Positions 17,284 through 25,716 of a stretch of DNA of 64,000 nt are shown here, in pieces. Under the pieces are notes generated by a model. That model saw only the letters and a list, made by a program, of their open reading frames with translations, had not been told where the DNA came from and ran no database searches. This DNA comes from Actinomycetota bacterium. Lineage in GTDB: Bacteria; Actinomycetota; Actinomycetes; S36-B12; CAIYMF01. A program made the translations under genes and the position numbers. The DNA lies in assembly GCA_026393115.1 (NCBI GenBank), contig JAPLAU010000013.1, forward strand, positions 1-64,000, given 5' to 3'. Positions within the stretch are counted from its first letter, which is position 1. Each line of letters begins with the position of its first letter.

Positions 17284-18496
17284 CAGATGAGGCTCCGGGG
17301 TCGGTTCCGGAATCGGACTCTGTGTCCGCCACGGTGTCGACTACCTGCTCACTGTGACTCGCAGATTCTGTCTCTCGCTCCTCCGCGGTGTCTGCTTCGC
17401 GGTTGGATACACCCGCTTGCTCAAATGTCGACATGTCGCGAAGGGTGTGAGCTGCCGCTCGCACGAGGGGCAGTGCAGTCAACGCTCCCGTGCCCTCGCC
17501 GAGCCGCATTCCGAGGTCGAGCAGTGGCTGCATCGACAAGTAGTCGAGTGCCGCAACCGCTGCGGGTTCGGTCGATCGGTGGGACGCGAGCCACCACTCG
17601 CGGGCGCGATATGACATCCGCTGGGCAACGAGTGCGCACGTGCACGACACGACTCCGTCGAGTAGTACCGGTACTCCGCGGGCGGCTGATTGCAACAGAA
17701 TCCCGGTGATCGCGGCGAGGTCCGCGCCCCCAACGGTCGCCAGTAACTCGATTGGATCGGCAAGATGGGGTCTTCCACGACGCATTCCGTCACGTACTGC
17801 TGCACACTTGCGCATCCACGTCGCGTCGTCGATCCCAGTTCCGCGGCCTACGACGGTGGCGGCGTCTACTTTCGTGAGCAGTCCGACCAACACTGCCGCA
17901 GGCGTCGTGTTTCCGATGCCCATGTCGCCGACGATCAGCAGGTCGGCGCCTGAATCGATCTCTTCGTTGGCAATAGCAATCCCCGCTGAGAATGCTGCGA
18001 GCGAATCCTCGTAGGTGAGCGCATCCTCGCGATCGAGGGAGTTGCTACTTCTGCGTATCCGGTAACGCACCAGCGCATCGACTGCTTCGGCATCAATGGC
18101 TTCGGCGTAGAACGACGGATCCACGTCGACTGACAGGTCAAGAACGCGCACCGTGGCACCGGCGTTACGCGCGAGGACGTTGACCGCCGCGCGACCAGCG
18201 AGGAAGTTCAACACCATTTGAGCAGTTACTTCCGGCGGGTACGCGGACGTTGAAGCGGTGCGCGCTATCCCGTGGTCGCCAGCGATCACGATGACTCGCA
18301 CGTCATCAAGTGCTCGTGGTGGGCAAATCCCCTGCACTCCTGACAACCAGATTGATACGTCTTCGAGGCGTCCCAGTGAACCCGCGGGCTTGGTGAGTAT
18401 CAATTGACGCGCACGCGCTTGTTCACGGGCGTTGTCATCAGGTAATTCAATGAGCGGAGTGACGTCTTTGGGTTCGACGAGTGGCCAGTTGATCAC
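17276..18496 (-). CDS. cobT: Nicotinate-nucleotide-dimethylbenzimidazole phosphoribosyltransferase
   Basis: This 406-aa protein contains the CobT features IVIAGDHGIARTASTSAYP, GDMGIGNTTPAAVL and the catalytic Glu segment MRLGEGTGALTALPL (about residues 327-341). It makes alpha-ribazole phosphate from a lower-ligand base and nicotinate mononucleotide. Compared with typical CobT (about 350 aa) it has an acidic, Ser/Thr/Glu-rich tail of roughly 50 residues that looks disordered. Start and stop overlap with both neighbours, in keeping with one operon. Confidence 0.93.
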   Translation of the reverse strand: MINWPLVEPKDVTPLIELPDDNAREQARARQLILTKPAGSLGRLEDVSIWLSGVQGICPPRALDDVRVIVIAGDHGIARTASTSAYPPEVTAQMVLNFLAGRAAVNVLARNAGATVRVLDLSVDVDPSFYAEAIDAEAVDALVRYRIRRSSNSLDREDALTYEDSLAAFSAGIAIANEEIDSGADLLIVGDMGIGNTTPAAVLVGLLTKVDAATVVGRGTGIDDATWMRKCAAVRDGMRRGRPHLADPIELLATVGGADLAAITGILLQSAARGVPVLLDGVVSCTCALVAQRMSYRAREWWLASHRSTEPAAVAALDYLSMQPLLDLGMRLGEGTGALTALPLVRAAAHTLRDMSTFEQAGVSNREADTAEERETESASHSEQVVDTVADTESDSGTDPGASSDA

Positions 18497-19968
18497 GAGA
18501 GCGACTCCTGGCGGTCGGGTACGTGTGCACTGAGTGCCGAGTGCATTGGAATGACACGGCCGGCAACGGCGAGAAAGACCTCGTCACACTCGCGGCTAAT
18601 GATCGCGTTCACGTCACCCAATACGTCGGCGAAGAGGCGGGCGGCGGCATTCACAGGCATGATTCCCGACCCCACCTCATTAGTGACCAGCACGATAGTT
18701 CCGCGAGCGTGGGCGAGCGCTGATGCGAGTTCACGAGCACGCTCACGAACCACGACACGAGCCTGTGACGGGGTGTCCCAGGTCTCGCTCTCATCGATGA
18801 TGCGCGAAGCCCAGAGCGTGAGGCAGTCAATGAGCACTGCGTCATGGGCCGAGGCCGCGGCCAGGACCGACACCAGATCCGCTGTCTCAATCGTCGTCCA
18901 CGTCGAGGGCCTACGCCCCTGATGCACAGCGACGCGGTCGTCCCACTCCGCGTCGTCCCCACGGGGCGCCGCCGTCGCAACGTATGTCACTTTCGCGTGC
19001 GACGCGACCATTCGCTCGGCCTCACGACTCTTACCGGACCTCGCGCCGCCAGTGATGAGTACACGTTGAGTTCGAGGCTCGACAGATTCTGTTGCTACGG
19101 ACACGTTGATCACCTCACCATCGCGTCCTGGCCGGGTACCCCATGCCGTGAGCCGGCGGGTGAGTTCAGGCTCGGGGGGATTGTGATGCGAAAGGTGGAT
19201 GGCGACGACCTCGGTGAGGTCATGCACGATGCCGTCGGCTCGCAGATCGGCGAGCAGGTGGGGCAGAGTATCGAGATCAAGGTGCGCTGTGCCGTGATCG
19301 AGTGTGTCACCGAAGGTTTCCTCAACGAGCAGGACATCAAGGGGCCGCATGAGCCCGCGCGTGCTTGCTGGAAGTGGGCCCGTGTCGGTTGCGTGCAGCA
19401 GTCGTTGCCCATCTGCCGACGTGACTTCCCACAGAACTGCCTCGGGCATGTCGCTGTGAGCGCTTTCACCACTGTGCTGTCCGGACGTGGGCCATCCGTT
19501 CGCACCCAGACCGTGCTCGGCAGGAAGTGCGCGCGCCGAATGTCCGCTGGGCAGTGTGATGTCGGCGCCGATCACTACTTCGTGAAGGGCAATGTCGCCG
19601 GACGAAAGCCGGGCGGGGTTGATCCACGGTCGAATCTGTGCCAATGCCGACGAGGGGCCGTGCACGACGAGTGGTCCGAGCGCGCACTGCTTGGTGACCC
19701 ATTCACGCGCAAGGAATATTGATGGATCAAGATGATCGAAATGGCTGTGCCCGATCAGAATCGTGCGCGCGGTATCGAGTGCCACTCCTGCGTGAGCGGC
19801 GGCAACGGTGACGTCCGGCGACGGATCAATGAGCACGCAGTCATCAACCAGCACTCCACTTCGTGCCCGGACGATGCCCTCGGATCGCGCATATGCGCAC
19901 GAAGCGCATCGACAAAACGGTTGCGGCCAGCCGTCAGCAGCGCCGGTGCCAAGCAGCAGAACTCTCAC
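18493..19968 (-). CDS. cobU: Fusion of PhnP-like metallo-beta-lactamase domain and CobU (adenosylcobinamide kinase/guanylyltransferase)
   Basis: The 491-aa protein has two parts. Residues about 1-290 form a metallo-beta-lactamase fold with a PhnP-like Cys cluster (FCRCASC), metal site GHSHFDHLD, TDTGPLP and a late IHLSHH. Residues about 302-485 are CobU: P-loop GGARSGKSREAE, His-containing VHQGRRPSTW, and NEVGSGIMPVN. CobU phosphorylates adenosylcobinamide and attaches GMP. The N-terminal domain's role is unknown; phosphodiesterase or phosphatase activity toward a corrinoid or alpha-ribazole intermediate would fit the pathway (inference). The gene overlaps both neighbours by four bases. Confidence 0.9.
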   Translation of the reverse strand: MRVLLLGTGAADGWPQPFCRCASCAYARSEGIVRARSGVLVDDCVLIDPSPDVTVAAAHAGVALDTARTILIGHSHFDHLDPSIFLAREWVTKQCALGPLVVHGPSSALAQIRPWINPARLSSGDIALHEVVIGADITLPSGHSARALPAEHGLGANGWPTSGQHSGESAHSDMPEAVLWEVTSADGQRLLHATDTGPLPASTRGLMRPLDVLLVEETFGDTLDHGTAHLDLDTLPHLLADLRADGIVHDLTEVVAIHLSHHNPPEPELTRRLTAWGTRPGRDGEVINVSVATESVEPRTQRVLITGGARSGKSREAERMVASHAKVTYVATAAPRGDDAEWDDRVAVHQGRRPSTWTTIETADLVSVLAAASAHDAVLIDCLTLWASRIIDESETWDTPSQARVVVRERARELASALAHARGTIVLVTNEVGSGIMPVNAAARLFADVLGDVNAIISRECDEVFLAVAGRVIPMHSALSAHVPDRQESLS

Positions 19969-20903
19969 GCTGCATCCTCAAATCGACCGACAGCACCGAA
20001 GGAAGCACGTCGGGTCGAACGACGCAATGCGGCCAGAATCGGACCTCCCGCAAGTGCAATGAGAACGACCGTGAGTATTGCTCGAGGAATGTCGTATCCC
20101 AAACTCGTCGCGGCCCCAAAGACCAGCCAGTGCTGAAGATTGTCAAGTAGTGGTGCGCCCGGAACGTAGGCGAGTTGAGGGGCGAGTCCACCGCTGAATG
20201 GCCAGAACCACAGATTCATGCAGAACCCGTAGGCGATGCACGCGACGAACGCATAAGCGCACAACATGACGATTTCAGTACGTTGGGCTCGTGATCGTGA
20301 TCGTGCGCGCGGTAACAACCCGGCGCTGGTGTTGGTCGCGGCACCGGGTGTGTTCTTTGGGGTGGTACGGGGGAGCAACCCTGCGCCGAGTCCCACCCAG
20401 CCTGCGGCGATCATCTGAAATGGAAGCCACGGGCCCACGCCACCGGTGATGAGTGCCGATGAAATGAGCGTCACCGAACCGAGGGTGAATCCGAATGCAG
20501 GACCGAGCGCGCGGCCGCCCAGAATGATCAGTACCCACACCGGTTCGAGACCGGCAATTCCGCCGCCCAGCGGTCGCAGCGCGGTGCCGACGGCAGCCAA
20601 GACTCCGAGCACGGCGAGTGCCTTCGCGTCGACTCCACCGTCGCCGAGTTCGGCCCACACGAGAGCAATCAACAGCGGGAGGAGAAGCGCGAAAACCCAC
20701 GGTGCATCGCCAGAATGCGCGACCGCATCAGACCCCGGGGCGGCGATAAGCGGCCACCCGAATGCCACCAACGAGATCAGCGTGACGAGGATCAGCGTGG
20801 TGATGGTGCGTGCGCGCGGTCGAATCGCGTGAATCCGACGGCCATTGGCTGATGCGCCACCTGATGGCGACCCGGAAGTTCCGCGTTCGACGGTGAGACT
20901 CAT
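19965..20903 (-). CDS. ECF transporter S component, probably corrinoid-specific (CbrT-like)
   Basis: The 312-aa protein has about six hydrophobic helices after a basic N-terminal tail, with ECF S-type membrane features such as RPLGGGIAGLEPVWVLIILGG and GGVGPWLPFQMIAAGWVG. S components bind the vitamin substrate with high affinity. The choice of corrinoid is an inference: the gene is locked between the ECF A component and cobU by four-base overlaps and belongs to a cobalamin-riboswitch operon. CbrT-type proteins are known cobalamin S components. A Gly/Thr/Arg-rich cytoplasmic loop of about 40 residues interrupts the helices. Confidence 0.8.
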   Translation of the reverse strand: MSLTVERGTSGSPSGGASANGRRIHAIRPRARTITTLILVTLISLVAFGWPLIAAPGSDAVAHSGDAPWVFALLLPLLIALVWAELGDGGVDAKALAVLGVLAAVGTALRPLGGGIAGLEPVWVLIILGGRALGPAFGFTLGSVTLISSALITGGVGPWLPFQMIAAGWVGLGAGLLPRTTPKNTPGAATNTSAGLLPRARSRSRAQRTEIVMLCAYAFVACIAYGFCMNLWFWPFSGGLAPQLAYVPGAPLLDNLQHWLVFGAATSLGYDIPRAILTVVLIALAGGPILAALRRSTRRASFGAVGRFEDAA

Positions 20904-22525
20904 GCCAATTCCCGTCCTCGCTCGATCTCACGTTCAATTTCACCGACGGTGAGCCAACGCTCCGGAGCCATGACTTTGGCAACCTGCGGAGCGAACATCG
21001 GCGATCCCACGACCACGTCGGCCATCGGGCCGTCGGCCACGACTTCTCCGTCGGCGAGAACGACCACTCGCGTTGCCACAGCAGCCGCGAGTTCAACATC
21101 GTGGGTTGCCATCACGACGGCATGTCCGCGGGCGGCGAGTCCTTGCAAGGTGATAACGAGCTGTTCTTTTCCAGGGTAGTCAAGGCCACGTGTGGGCTCG
21201 TCGAGAAGCACGAGTGGAGGTTCAGCGGCAAGCACCACAGCAAGTGCGAGCGTCAAGCGCTGACCTTCCGAAAGATCGCGTGGGTGCGTTGAGTCATCAA
21301 TATCGGGGGACAGGAGCGCGAGTAATGCTCGCGTAGTGCCCGGAACTGCGTGCGCATCGGCATCGCCGGCCCGACACTCATCACTGACTCGATCGCTGCA
21401 CAGCAGATCGCGCGGATCCTGCGGAACGAGTCCGACATGGCGCACCAACTCCGGTCCCCGAAGCGTGTAGGGGTCGTCGCCCGCCACCCGCACTGTTCCT
21501 GCGCTGGGTCGGTGCAGTCCGACGAGTGAGCCGAGCAAAGTTGATTTCCCGGCGCCGTTACGTCCCATCAGCGCCACCACTTCTCCTGCGGTGACATCAA
21601 TATCGACACCGGCCAAGGCCTGCACGTGACCGAATCCCACGCGTACCGAACGCATCGTGGCAACCGGAATCGCGGTGGCATCGGGAACGGCTCGCAGTGG
21701 AGGTCGAAGTCCCACCAGTGATCGCCGTAGTTCATCAGCGGCACGACGGGCATCGCGAACAGACAGTGGTAGCGGTGACCAGCCGGCAATACGCCCCAGC
21801 TCAACAACCGGCGGTGCTACGGGAGCGTCGATCATCACGTCGGCAGGGCGACCCGACACCAGCGGTTCGCCGTTGCCGGGTACCAGCACGATGCGATCGG
21901 CATATTGCACCACGCGTTCGAGTCGGTGTTCGGCCAGAAGAACGGTGACACCTAGGTCGTGTACGAGTCGCTGGAGTGCCGCGAGCACTTCCTCGGCTGC
22001 GCCAGGGTCAAGCGCAGAGGTCGGCTCATCAAGTACCAGTACCTTCGGGTGCGTGGTCAGCACTGCGCCAATCGCCACTCGCTGTCGTTGGCCTCCGGAC
22101 AAGGACTGCAGCGCGCGATCGCGCAACTCGGTGAGGCCAAGCAGATCAAGGGTTTCCTCGACTCGTCGGCGCATCACATCCGGTGCCAACCCCAGGCTTT
22201 CCATTCCGTAGGCCAATTCGTCTTCGACGATGTCGGTAACAAAGGCGCTCGACGGATCCTGCGGAACAACACCCACGACATCGGCGAGATCGCGTGGTAG
22301 GTGATCACGGGTGTCGCGACCGTCGACGGTGACCCGGCCGGTCAGCGTTCCACCGGTGAAGTGCGGAACCAATCCGTTCACCGCGCGCAGTAGCGTTGAC
22401 TTTCCACTTCCTGTGCGACCGACGACCAGAACCAACTCACCCTCGGGAACGTGCAGCGTGACGTTGCGCAATACGGGAACCGTCTCGCCGTCGTAGACAA
22501 CACTGACGTTGTCGAACCGAATCAT
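20900..22525 (-). CDS. ECF transporter double ATPase (fused EcfA1/EcfA2)
   Basis: One polypeptide of 541 aa contains two ABC ATPase domains. The first has Walker A GRTGSGKST, signature LSGGQRQR and Walker B VLVLDEPTSALD. The second has Walker A GRNGAGKST, signature LSEGQRLT (Glu in place of the first Gly) and LVLLDEPTRGLD. They would drive the ECF transporter with the adjacent S and T proteins. The start ATG at 22525 overlaps the stop of the T component gene (ATGA); the open frame continues upstream to 22783 but that is not coding sense. Confidence 0.9.
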   Translation of the reverse strand: MIRFDNVSVVYDGETVPVLRNVTLHVPEGELVLVVGRTGSGKSTLLRAVNGLVPHFTGGTLTGRVTVDGRDTRDHLPRDLADVVGVVPQDPSSAFVTDIVEDELAYGMESLGLAPDVMRRRVEETLDLLGLTELRDRALQSLSGGQRQRVAIGAVLTTHPKVLVLDEPTSALDPGAAEEVLAALQRLVHDLGVTVLLAEHRLERVVQYADRIVLVPGNGEPLVSGRPADVMIDAPVAPPVVELGRIAGWSPLPLSVRDARRAADELRRSLVGLRPPLRAVPDATAIPVATMRSVRVGFGHVQALAGVDIDVTAGEVVALMGRNGAGKSTLLGSLVGLHRPSAGTVRVAGDDPYTLRGPELVRHVGLVPQDPRDLLCSDRVSDECRAGDADAHAVPGTTRALLALLSPDIDDSTHPRDLSEGQRLTLALAVVLAAEPPLVLLDEPTRGLDYPGKEQLVITLQGLAARGHAVVMATHDVELAAAVATRVVVLADGEVVADGPMADVVVGSPMFAPQVAKVMAPERWLTVGEIEREIERGRELA

Positions 22526-23724
22526 GCGGCCACATCTCCTGTAGTTGAGGGCACACGTGCCGGTGGCGCTGAGGTCACGGCTCGGGGGCGCGGCAGTGGT
22601 GGTGCCGCAATTGCTGGCAATGTTCCGATGAGCACGGCGACTGCGGGAAGTAAGGGAAGGTCGGGCCACGATGGCGGGACGATGCTCGGCACCATCCCGG
22701 ACCAGGCGGCGGCCGACGCCGCCCCAACCACGATCGCGGGAATGATGCCGCTCGCGCTGACAAGCCATTCCTGCCACCGCCATGGGTCAGGTCGGTAGCG
22801 GGTGCGGATCGATCGCGCGCCAGCGAGGCGCAACGATAGGGCGGCCGCGATGATGCCCACCACCGCTAACGGAACTCCTACGACAAGGGGAGATCCTTCC
22901 GCCACCACTCCGTAGGCGCCGATCGTGATCGCGACCAGCCCTCCCAGTAGCAGCAGCGCGGTTGAACGACGGCGTGCCACCGAGACGGGAGCGGTGCGTC
23001 CGTAGCCGCGCGAATCCATCGCGGCGGCCAGAGTAATGCTGCGATCAAGTGCGCCTTCGAACACTGGAAGTGCAGCCGACGCGACACCGCGCAGCCCCCT
23101 CGTCGCGCGTCCGCGTAGCCGTTGTGCCTCACGCACGCGTTGGATATCGCTGACCAGCATTGGTGCGAATGTCAGGGCAATCACCAAAGCCACGCCAACT
23201 TCATAGAGAGCTGCTGGCACGCTCTTGAGCAACCTCGCGGGTGACGCCAGTGAGTTGGCGGCGCCGACGCAGATGAGTAGAACCGCAAGGCGAAGGCCGT
23301 CGTAGAAACCGGTCATCATCGACTCGAGCGTGATGTCTCCTCCGACGCGAACTCCCGCCATCCAATCCGGAAGTGGAAGTGAGGGAAGGCCCAGAAGCAT
23401 CGTGGTGCCCAGACGCGCTCCGAACAACACTTGAAACGCCATCCGAATGACGATGACCATGGCTCCGAGTCGAAGGAACGCGTCGAACGAACGGGCCCAG
23501 GGTGCATCGGGTCGACGAGCGTTCACGACGATCCAAACCACGCCGAGGATGAGCAGTAGCAGCAGGGGATTAGTCGTGCGAGTGGCGGCTACCGCCATCC
23601 CGAGTGCCCACACCCACCAAGCGCCTGGATGCAACCACCGAGGCTGACTCATGGGCGCACGACGCCGCGAGGACGGGAGCACAGGTGTGCTCGTCGTCCC
23701 CGTTACCGGCGCCGTGTAGGTCAT
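22522..23724 (-). CDS. ECF transporter T component (EcfT/CbiQ family)
   Basis: This 400-aa membrane protein has the CbiQ/EcfT pattern: helices from about residue 35, then the coupling helices with the Ala-Arg-Gly motif in AMDSRGYGRTA, preceded by a segment with QRLRGRATRG. T components link the S component to the ATPases. The start at 23724 overlaps the upstream stop as ATGA. A C-terminal pair of helices and a Pro-rich tail extend beyond the minimal EcfT length. Confidence 0.87.
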   Translation of the reverse strand: MTYTAPVTGTTSTPVLPSSRRRAPMSQPRWLHPGAWWVWALGMAVAATRTTNPLLLLLILGVVWIVVNARRPDAPWARSFDAFLRLGAMVIVIRMAFQVLFGARLGTTMLLGLPSLPLPDWMAGVRVGGDITLESMMTGFYDGLRLAVLLICVGAANSLASPARLLKSVPAALYEVGVALVIALTFAPMLVSDIQRVREAQRLRGRATRGLRGVASAALPVFEGALDRSITLAAAMDSRGYGRTAPVSVARRRSTALLLLGGLVAITIGAYGVVAEGSPLVVGVPLAVVGIIAAALSLRLAGARSIRTRYRPDPWRWQEWLVSASGIIPAIVVGAASAAAWSGMVPSIVPPSWPDLPLLPAVAVLIGTLPAIAAPPLPRPRAVTSAPPARVPSTTGDVAA

Positions 23725-24416
23725 GCGCGGCGCCTGCGTGAAAGCACCACGGCGATCACGATGAGAACGATGATCGCGAGCCCGCCGATGATGGTGCCCC
23801 ACGGTGTTGAACTGGCCGTCTGCGTTGATGCGGGGGCGACTGCTGCTAATGACGACGGAACTGGCACTGGGAACGTCGCTTCCGCCGTTGGGGGAGGCGA
23901 CGTGAGCGAGATCTGATCGCCACAGCCGGTAGCCGGGTAACCATCAATCGCGCAGAGCAGCGTCTTGTCGAGACGTTCGGTCGCAACGGCTGCCAGAGTC
24001 TGCAGGCTGTTAGCGCTGGTCGGAACCACGGCACAGGCAACCGTCGGTGCGCTGGGGGTCGACCCCTCGGGCGCATCCTCCGCAGCACCGTCATCGATGA
24101 CGACAGCCACTCGCTTGCTTCCGGCGACCGCCGCGGTCGAGCCGCAGATGGTGGTGAAGTCCGGCCCGATGCGAGGAGCGCGCGCGTTTCCAGACTCCGG
24201 GGCGACGTCAAAACGCCACCCGTCTACTGCACCATCGGCTGGAACGTAGGTGTCAGGTGAGGTGGCGGCAAAAGTCCACGTGGAAGAACTGCCACTCCAG
24301 TAGGTCCAGTAGCGGTAGTAGGTATCTGCCTGGGCCGGGGCCGCGAGTAGGGCACCGCCCAGCATCGTCGCGAGGACGAGCAATGGAATCAGGATGATGC
24401 GGCGGTACTGGGTCAC
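23721..24416 (-). CDS. Secreted, membrane-anchored SCO2322-family protein
   Basis: The 231-aa protein has a signal peptide ending APAQA-DT at about residue 31, a mature start with the repeated aromatic motif YYRYWTYW, about six Cys residues in the exported part, a Pro/Ala-rich stalk, and a C-terminal membrane helix followed by RRRR. This matches the actinobacterial SCO2322 family, whose function I do not know to be established. It is the first gene of the B12 riboswitch operon and overlaps the ECF T gene by four bases, so an extracellular corrinoid-capture role is likely but inferred. The GTG start has GGAGG eight bases upstream. Confidence 0.8.
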   Translation of the reverse strand: MTQYRRIILIPLLVLATMLGGALLAAPAQADTYYRYWTYWSGSSSTWTFAATSPDTYVPADGAVDGWRFDVAPESGNARAPRIGPDFTTICGSTAAVAGSKRVAVVIDDGAAEDAPEGSTPSAPTVACAVVPTSANSLQTLAAVATERLDKTLLCAIDGYPATGCGDQISLTSPPPTAEATFPVPVPSSLAAVAPASTQTASSTPWGTIIGGLAIIVLIVIAVVLSRRRRA

Positions 24417-24466
24417 GCGAAACCTCCATGTGCGCCACGCGACGGCAAGCCACTAGCCCCTAGACG

Positions 24467-24504
24467 AACAAACCCCCGAGCGCGATGTGCATGCGCTGCG
24501 GGGG
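24467..24504 (-). terminator. Intrinsic terminator in the riboswitch leader
   Basis: On the minus strand CCCCCG plus AGCGC (one bulged base between) pairs with GCGCTCGGGGG across a nine-base loop, followed by TTTGTT. It lies between the cobalamin aptamer and the first gene, as expected for the expression platform of a transcription-terminating riboswitch. Confidence 0.75.
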
Positions 24505-24542
24505 GCGGACGTCACGGGGGTGCCGTGACTTGTGCTCCGCCC
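24503..24542 (-). other. GC-rich hairpin between B12 aptamer and terminator
   Basis: GGGCGGA and TCCGCCC enclose a second perfect stem, GTCACGG with CCGTGAC. Its last bases touch the terminator's 5' arm, so it could compete with or precede the terminator in the regulatory switch. Confidence 0.55.
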
Positions 24543-24569
24543 CGTAGACCTCGACGGTGTAGGGGAGCT

Positions 24570-24690
24570 AAAAATGGTTCCGCCAGGTGCTCCGGCTCGT
24601 TGGCTGCCACGGGCAGTCAACCTACGGTTGCGGGTCAGCGCCGGACTTAGACCGGCTTCCCCTGGATCTCGGAACCTTTGTTCAATTGTG
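24570..24690 (-). ncRNA. Cobalamin (B12) riboswitch aptamer
   Basis: Read on the minus strand, the region shows the conserved cobalamin aptamer elements in order: GGAAGCCGGT, AGTCCGGCGCTGACCCGC, CAACCGT, GCAGCCA, and the B12 box AGCCGGAGCACCTGGC (24582-24597). The closing stem GGTTCC (24671-24676) pairs with GGAACC (24576-24581). No gene covers 24417-24834: this stretch holds the aptamer, its expression platform, and about 145 bases of upstream leader or promoter DNA, where a TTGACT -35-like element lies at 24711-24716 without a convincing -10. Binding of adenosylcobalamin should shut off the seven-gene operon below it. Confidence 0.93.
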
Positions 24691-24834
24691 TGTCTTCATG
24701 GTGCGACTCCAGTCAATCACTTTCGGTGCTGCGGGTCCAGTGCCGGCTTGGTCACAGCGTTGCCGTGGGGTGCCGCAGGTCGAGAGGTCGGCGTCCGCGT
24801 GCGGGGTTGCAGCGCGCGGACGAACAAGTGCACG

Positions 24835-25335
24835 TCAGCAGGTTCGACCACCGTAGGCCGCGTACGTGGTGGCTCCCGGCGCTTTGTAGGTGATATCGAA
24901 TTGCCATGCGGTGTGTGCGAGCCCATCTAGACTTTTGACATGTGCCGTGGGGTAGCCGCTATCCGTGGTGAACATGGTCGCTGCAGCCCATCCGGGTACG
25001 TGATGGCCATTCCACTTCAGAGGCGCAACGGTGCTGTTTGTATATCTGACGAAGAAATCTCCGCCGGTAGTATCGGTGGTGTCATTCCAGCGGAGTTCGT
25101 TTTCAGCATGCGCGCCTGTACTGGCCGGATAAAGGCAACTGATACTGGAAATATTGATTGCCCCGGATCTGGCGCCGGTGGATTTGATTCCGACTAGCAC
25201 GGCGCCCGCGATGAGTATCAGGGCGAGGGCACCGATGATGCTCAGGCGGCGGGTTCGCCGCTTGGAGCGGGTTGAGGGGGTTGCGTCAGAAGGCGCCTCG
25301 GGTGCGATGCCCTCGTCAGCGGGTGTGGGATTCAT
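24835..25335 (-). CDS. Small single-pass membrane/exported protein, unknown function
   Basis: The 166-aa protein has a charged, Pro-rich cytoplasmic N-terminus, one membrane helix (about residues 32-52, after KRRTRRLS), and an external part with Cys at about residue 70 and a C-terminal Cys. I do not recognise a domain. The start at 25335 is chosen because GAGGAG lies six bases upstream; the ATG nine codons earlier lacks this. It precedes the B12 riboswitch on the same strand but is separated from it by about 145 bases, so it is probably a separate unit. Confidence 0.6.
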   Translation of the reverse strand: MNPTPADEGIAPEAPSDATPSTRSKRRTRRLSIIGALALILIAGAVLVGIKSTGARSGAINISSISCLYPASTGAHAENELRWNDTTDTTGGDFFVRYTNSTVAPLKWNGHHVPGWAAATMFTTDSGYPTAHVKSLDGLAHTAWQFDITYKAPGATTYAAYGGRTC

Positions 25336-25512
25336 CGGATGCTCCTCGGGGTGAATGCTCAACTCAGTACGGGGATGTTACTGCAGACAGGCGACTGCCG
25401 AGACAGGTGCGTGAACCGGGGCGCTTACACCTGTGTGGGAAGTTCTGGTGACATCAGACAGTGATCGGACCAGCCATGGGACTCCCAACAGCAAGCGCGT
25501 AACATCAGCGTT

Positions 25513-25716
25513 GTGTCTTGGACCTGGCAATACAACAGTGCAGCGGAATGCACCGCTGACCCTTCCCCGACCTTCCCGACTCAGGCTGACGCCGAATCGT
25601 GGATCGGTGAGACGTGGCGTGAACTGCTTGACCACGGTGTCGATTCCGTGACACTTCTGGAAGGCGATCGGGTCGTGTACGCGGGGATGAACCTGCACCC
25701 CGCCGATCCGAACTAG
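25513..25716 (+). CDS. Conserved actinobacterial 67-aa protein
   Basis: This short protein begins MSWTWQY and contains TQADAESWIGETWRELLD, VTLLEGDRVVYA and MNLHPAD, a pattern I know from small conserved actinobacterial proteins without an assigned function. The GTG start has no clear ribosome binding site, so a leaderless transcript is possible. It overlaps the convergent aldo/keto reductase gene by four bases. Confidence 0.75.
   Translation: MSWTWQYNSAAECTADPSPTFPTQADAESWIGETWRELLDHGVDSVTLLEGDRVVYAGMNLHPADPN

Noticed and set aside
24793-24821. GTCCGCG/CGCGGAC hairpin just after the 166-aa protein gene as a terminator
   Set aside because: The stem is perfect but no T tract follows on the minus strand, so I do not call it.
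24532-24930. Plus-strand open frame of 132 codons across the cobalamin leader
   Set aside because: It lies over the riboswitch on the opposite strand, has no family resemblance, and the RNA structure explains the conservation.
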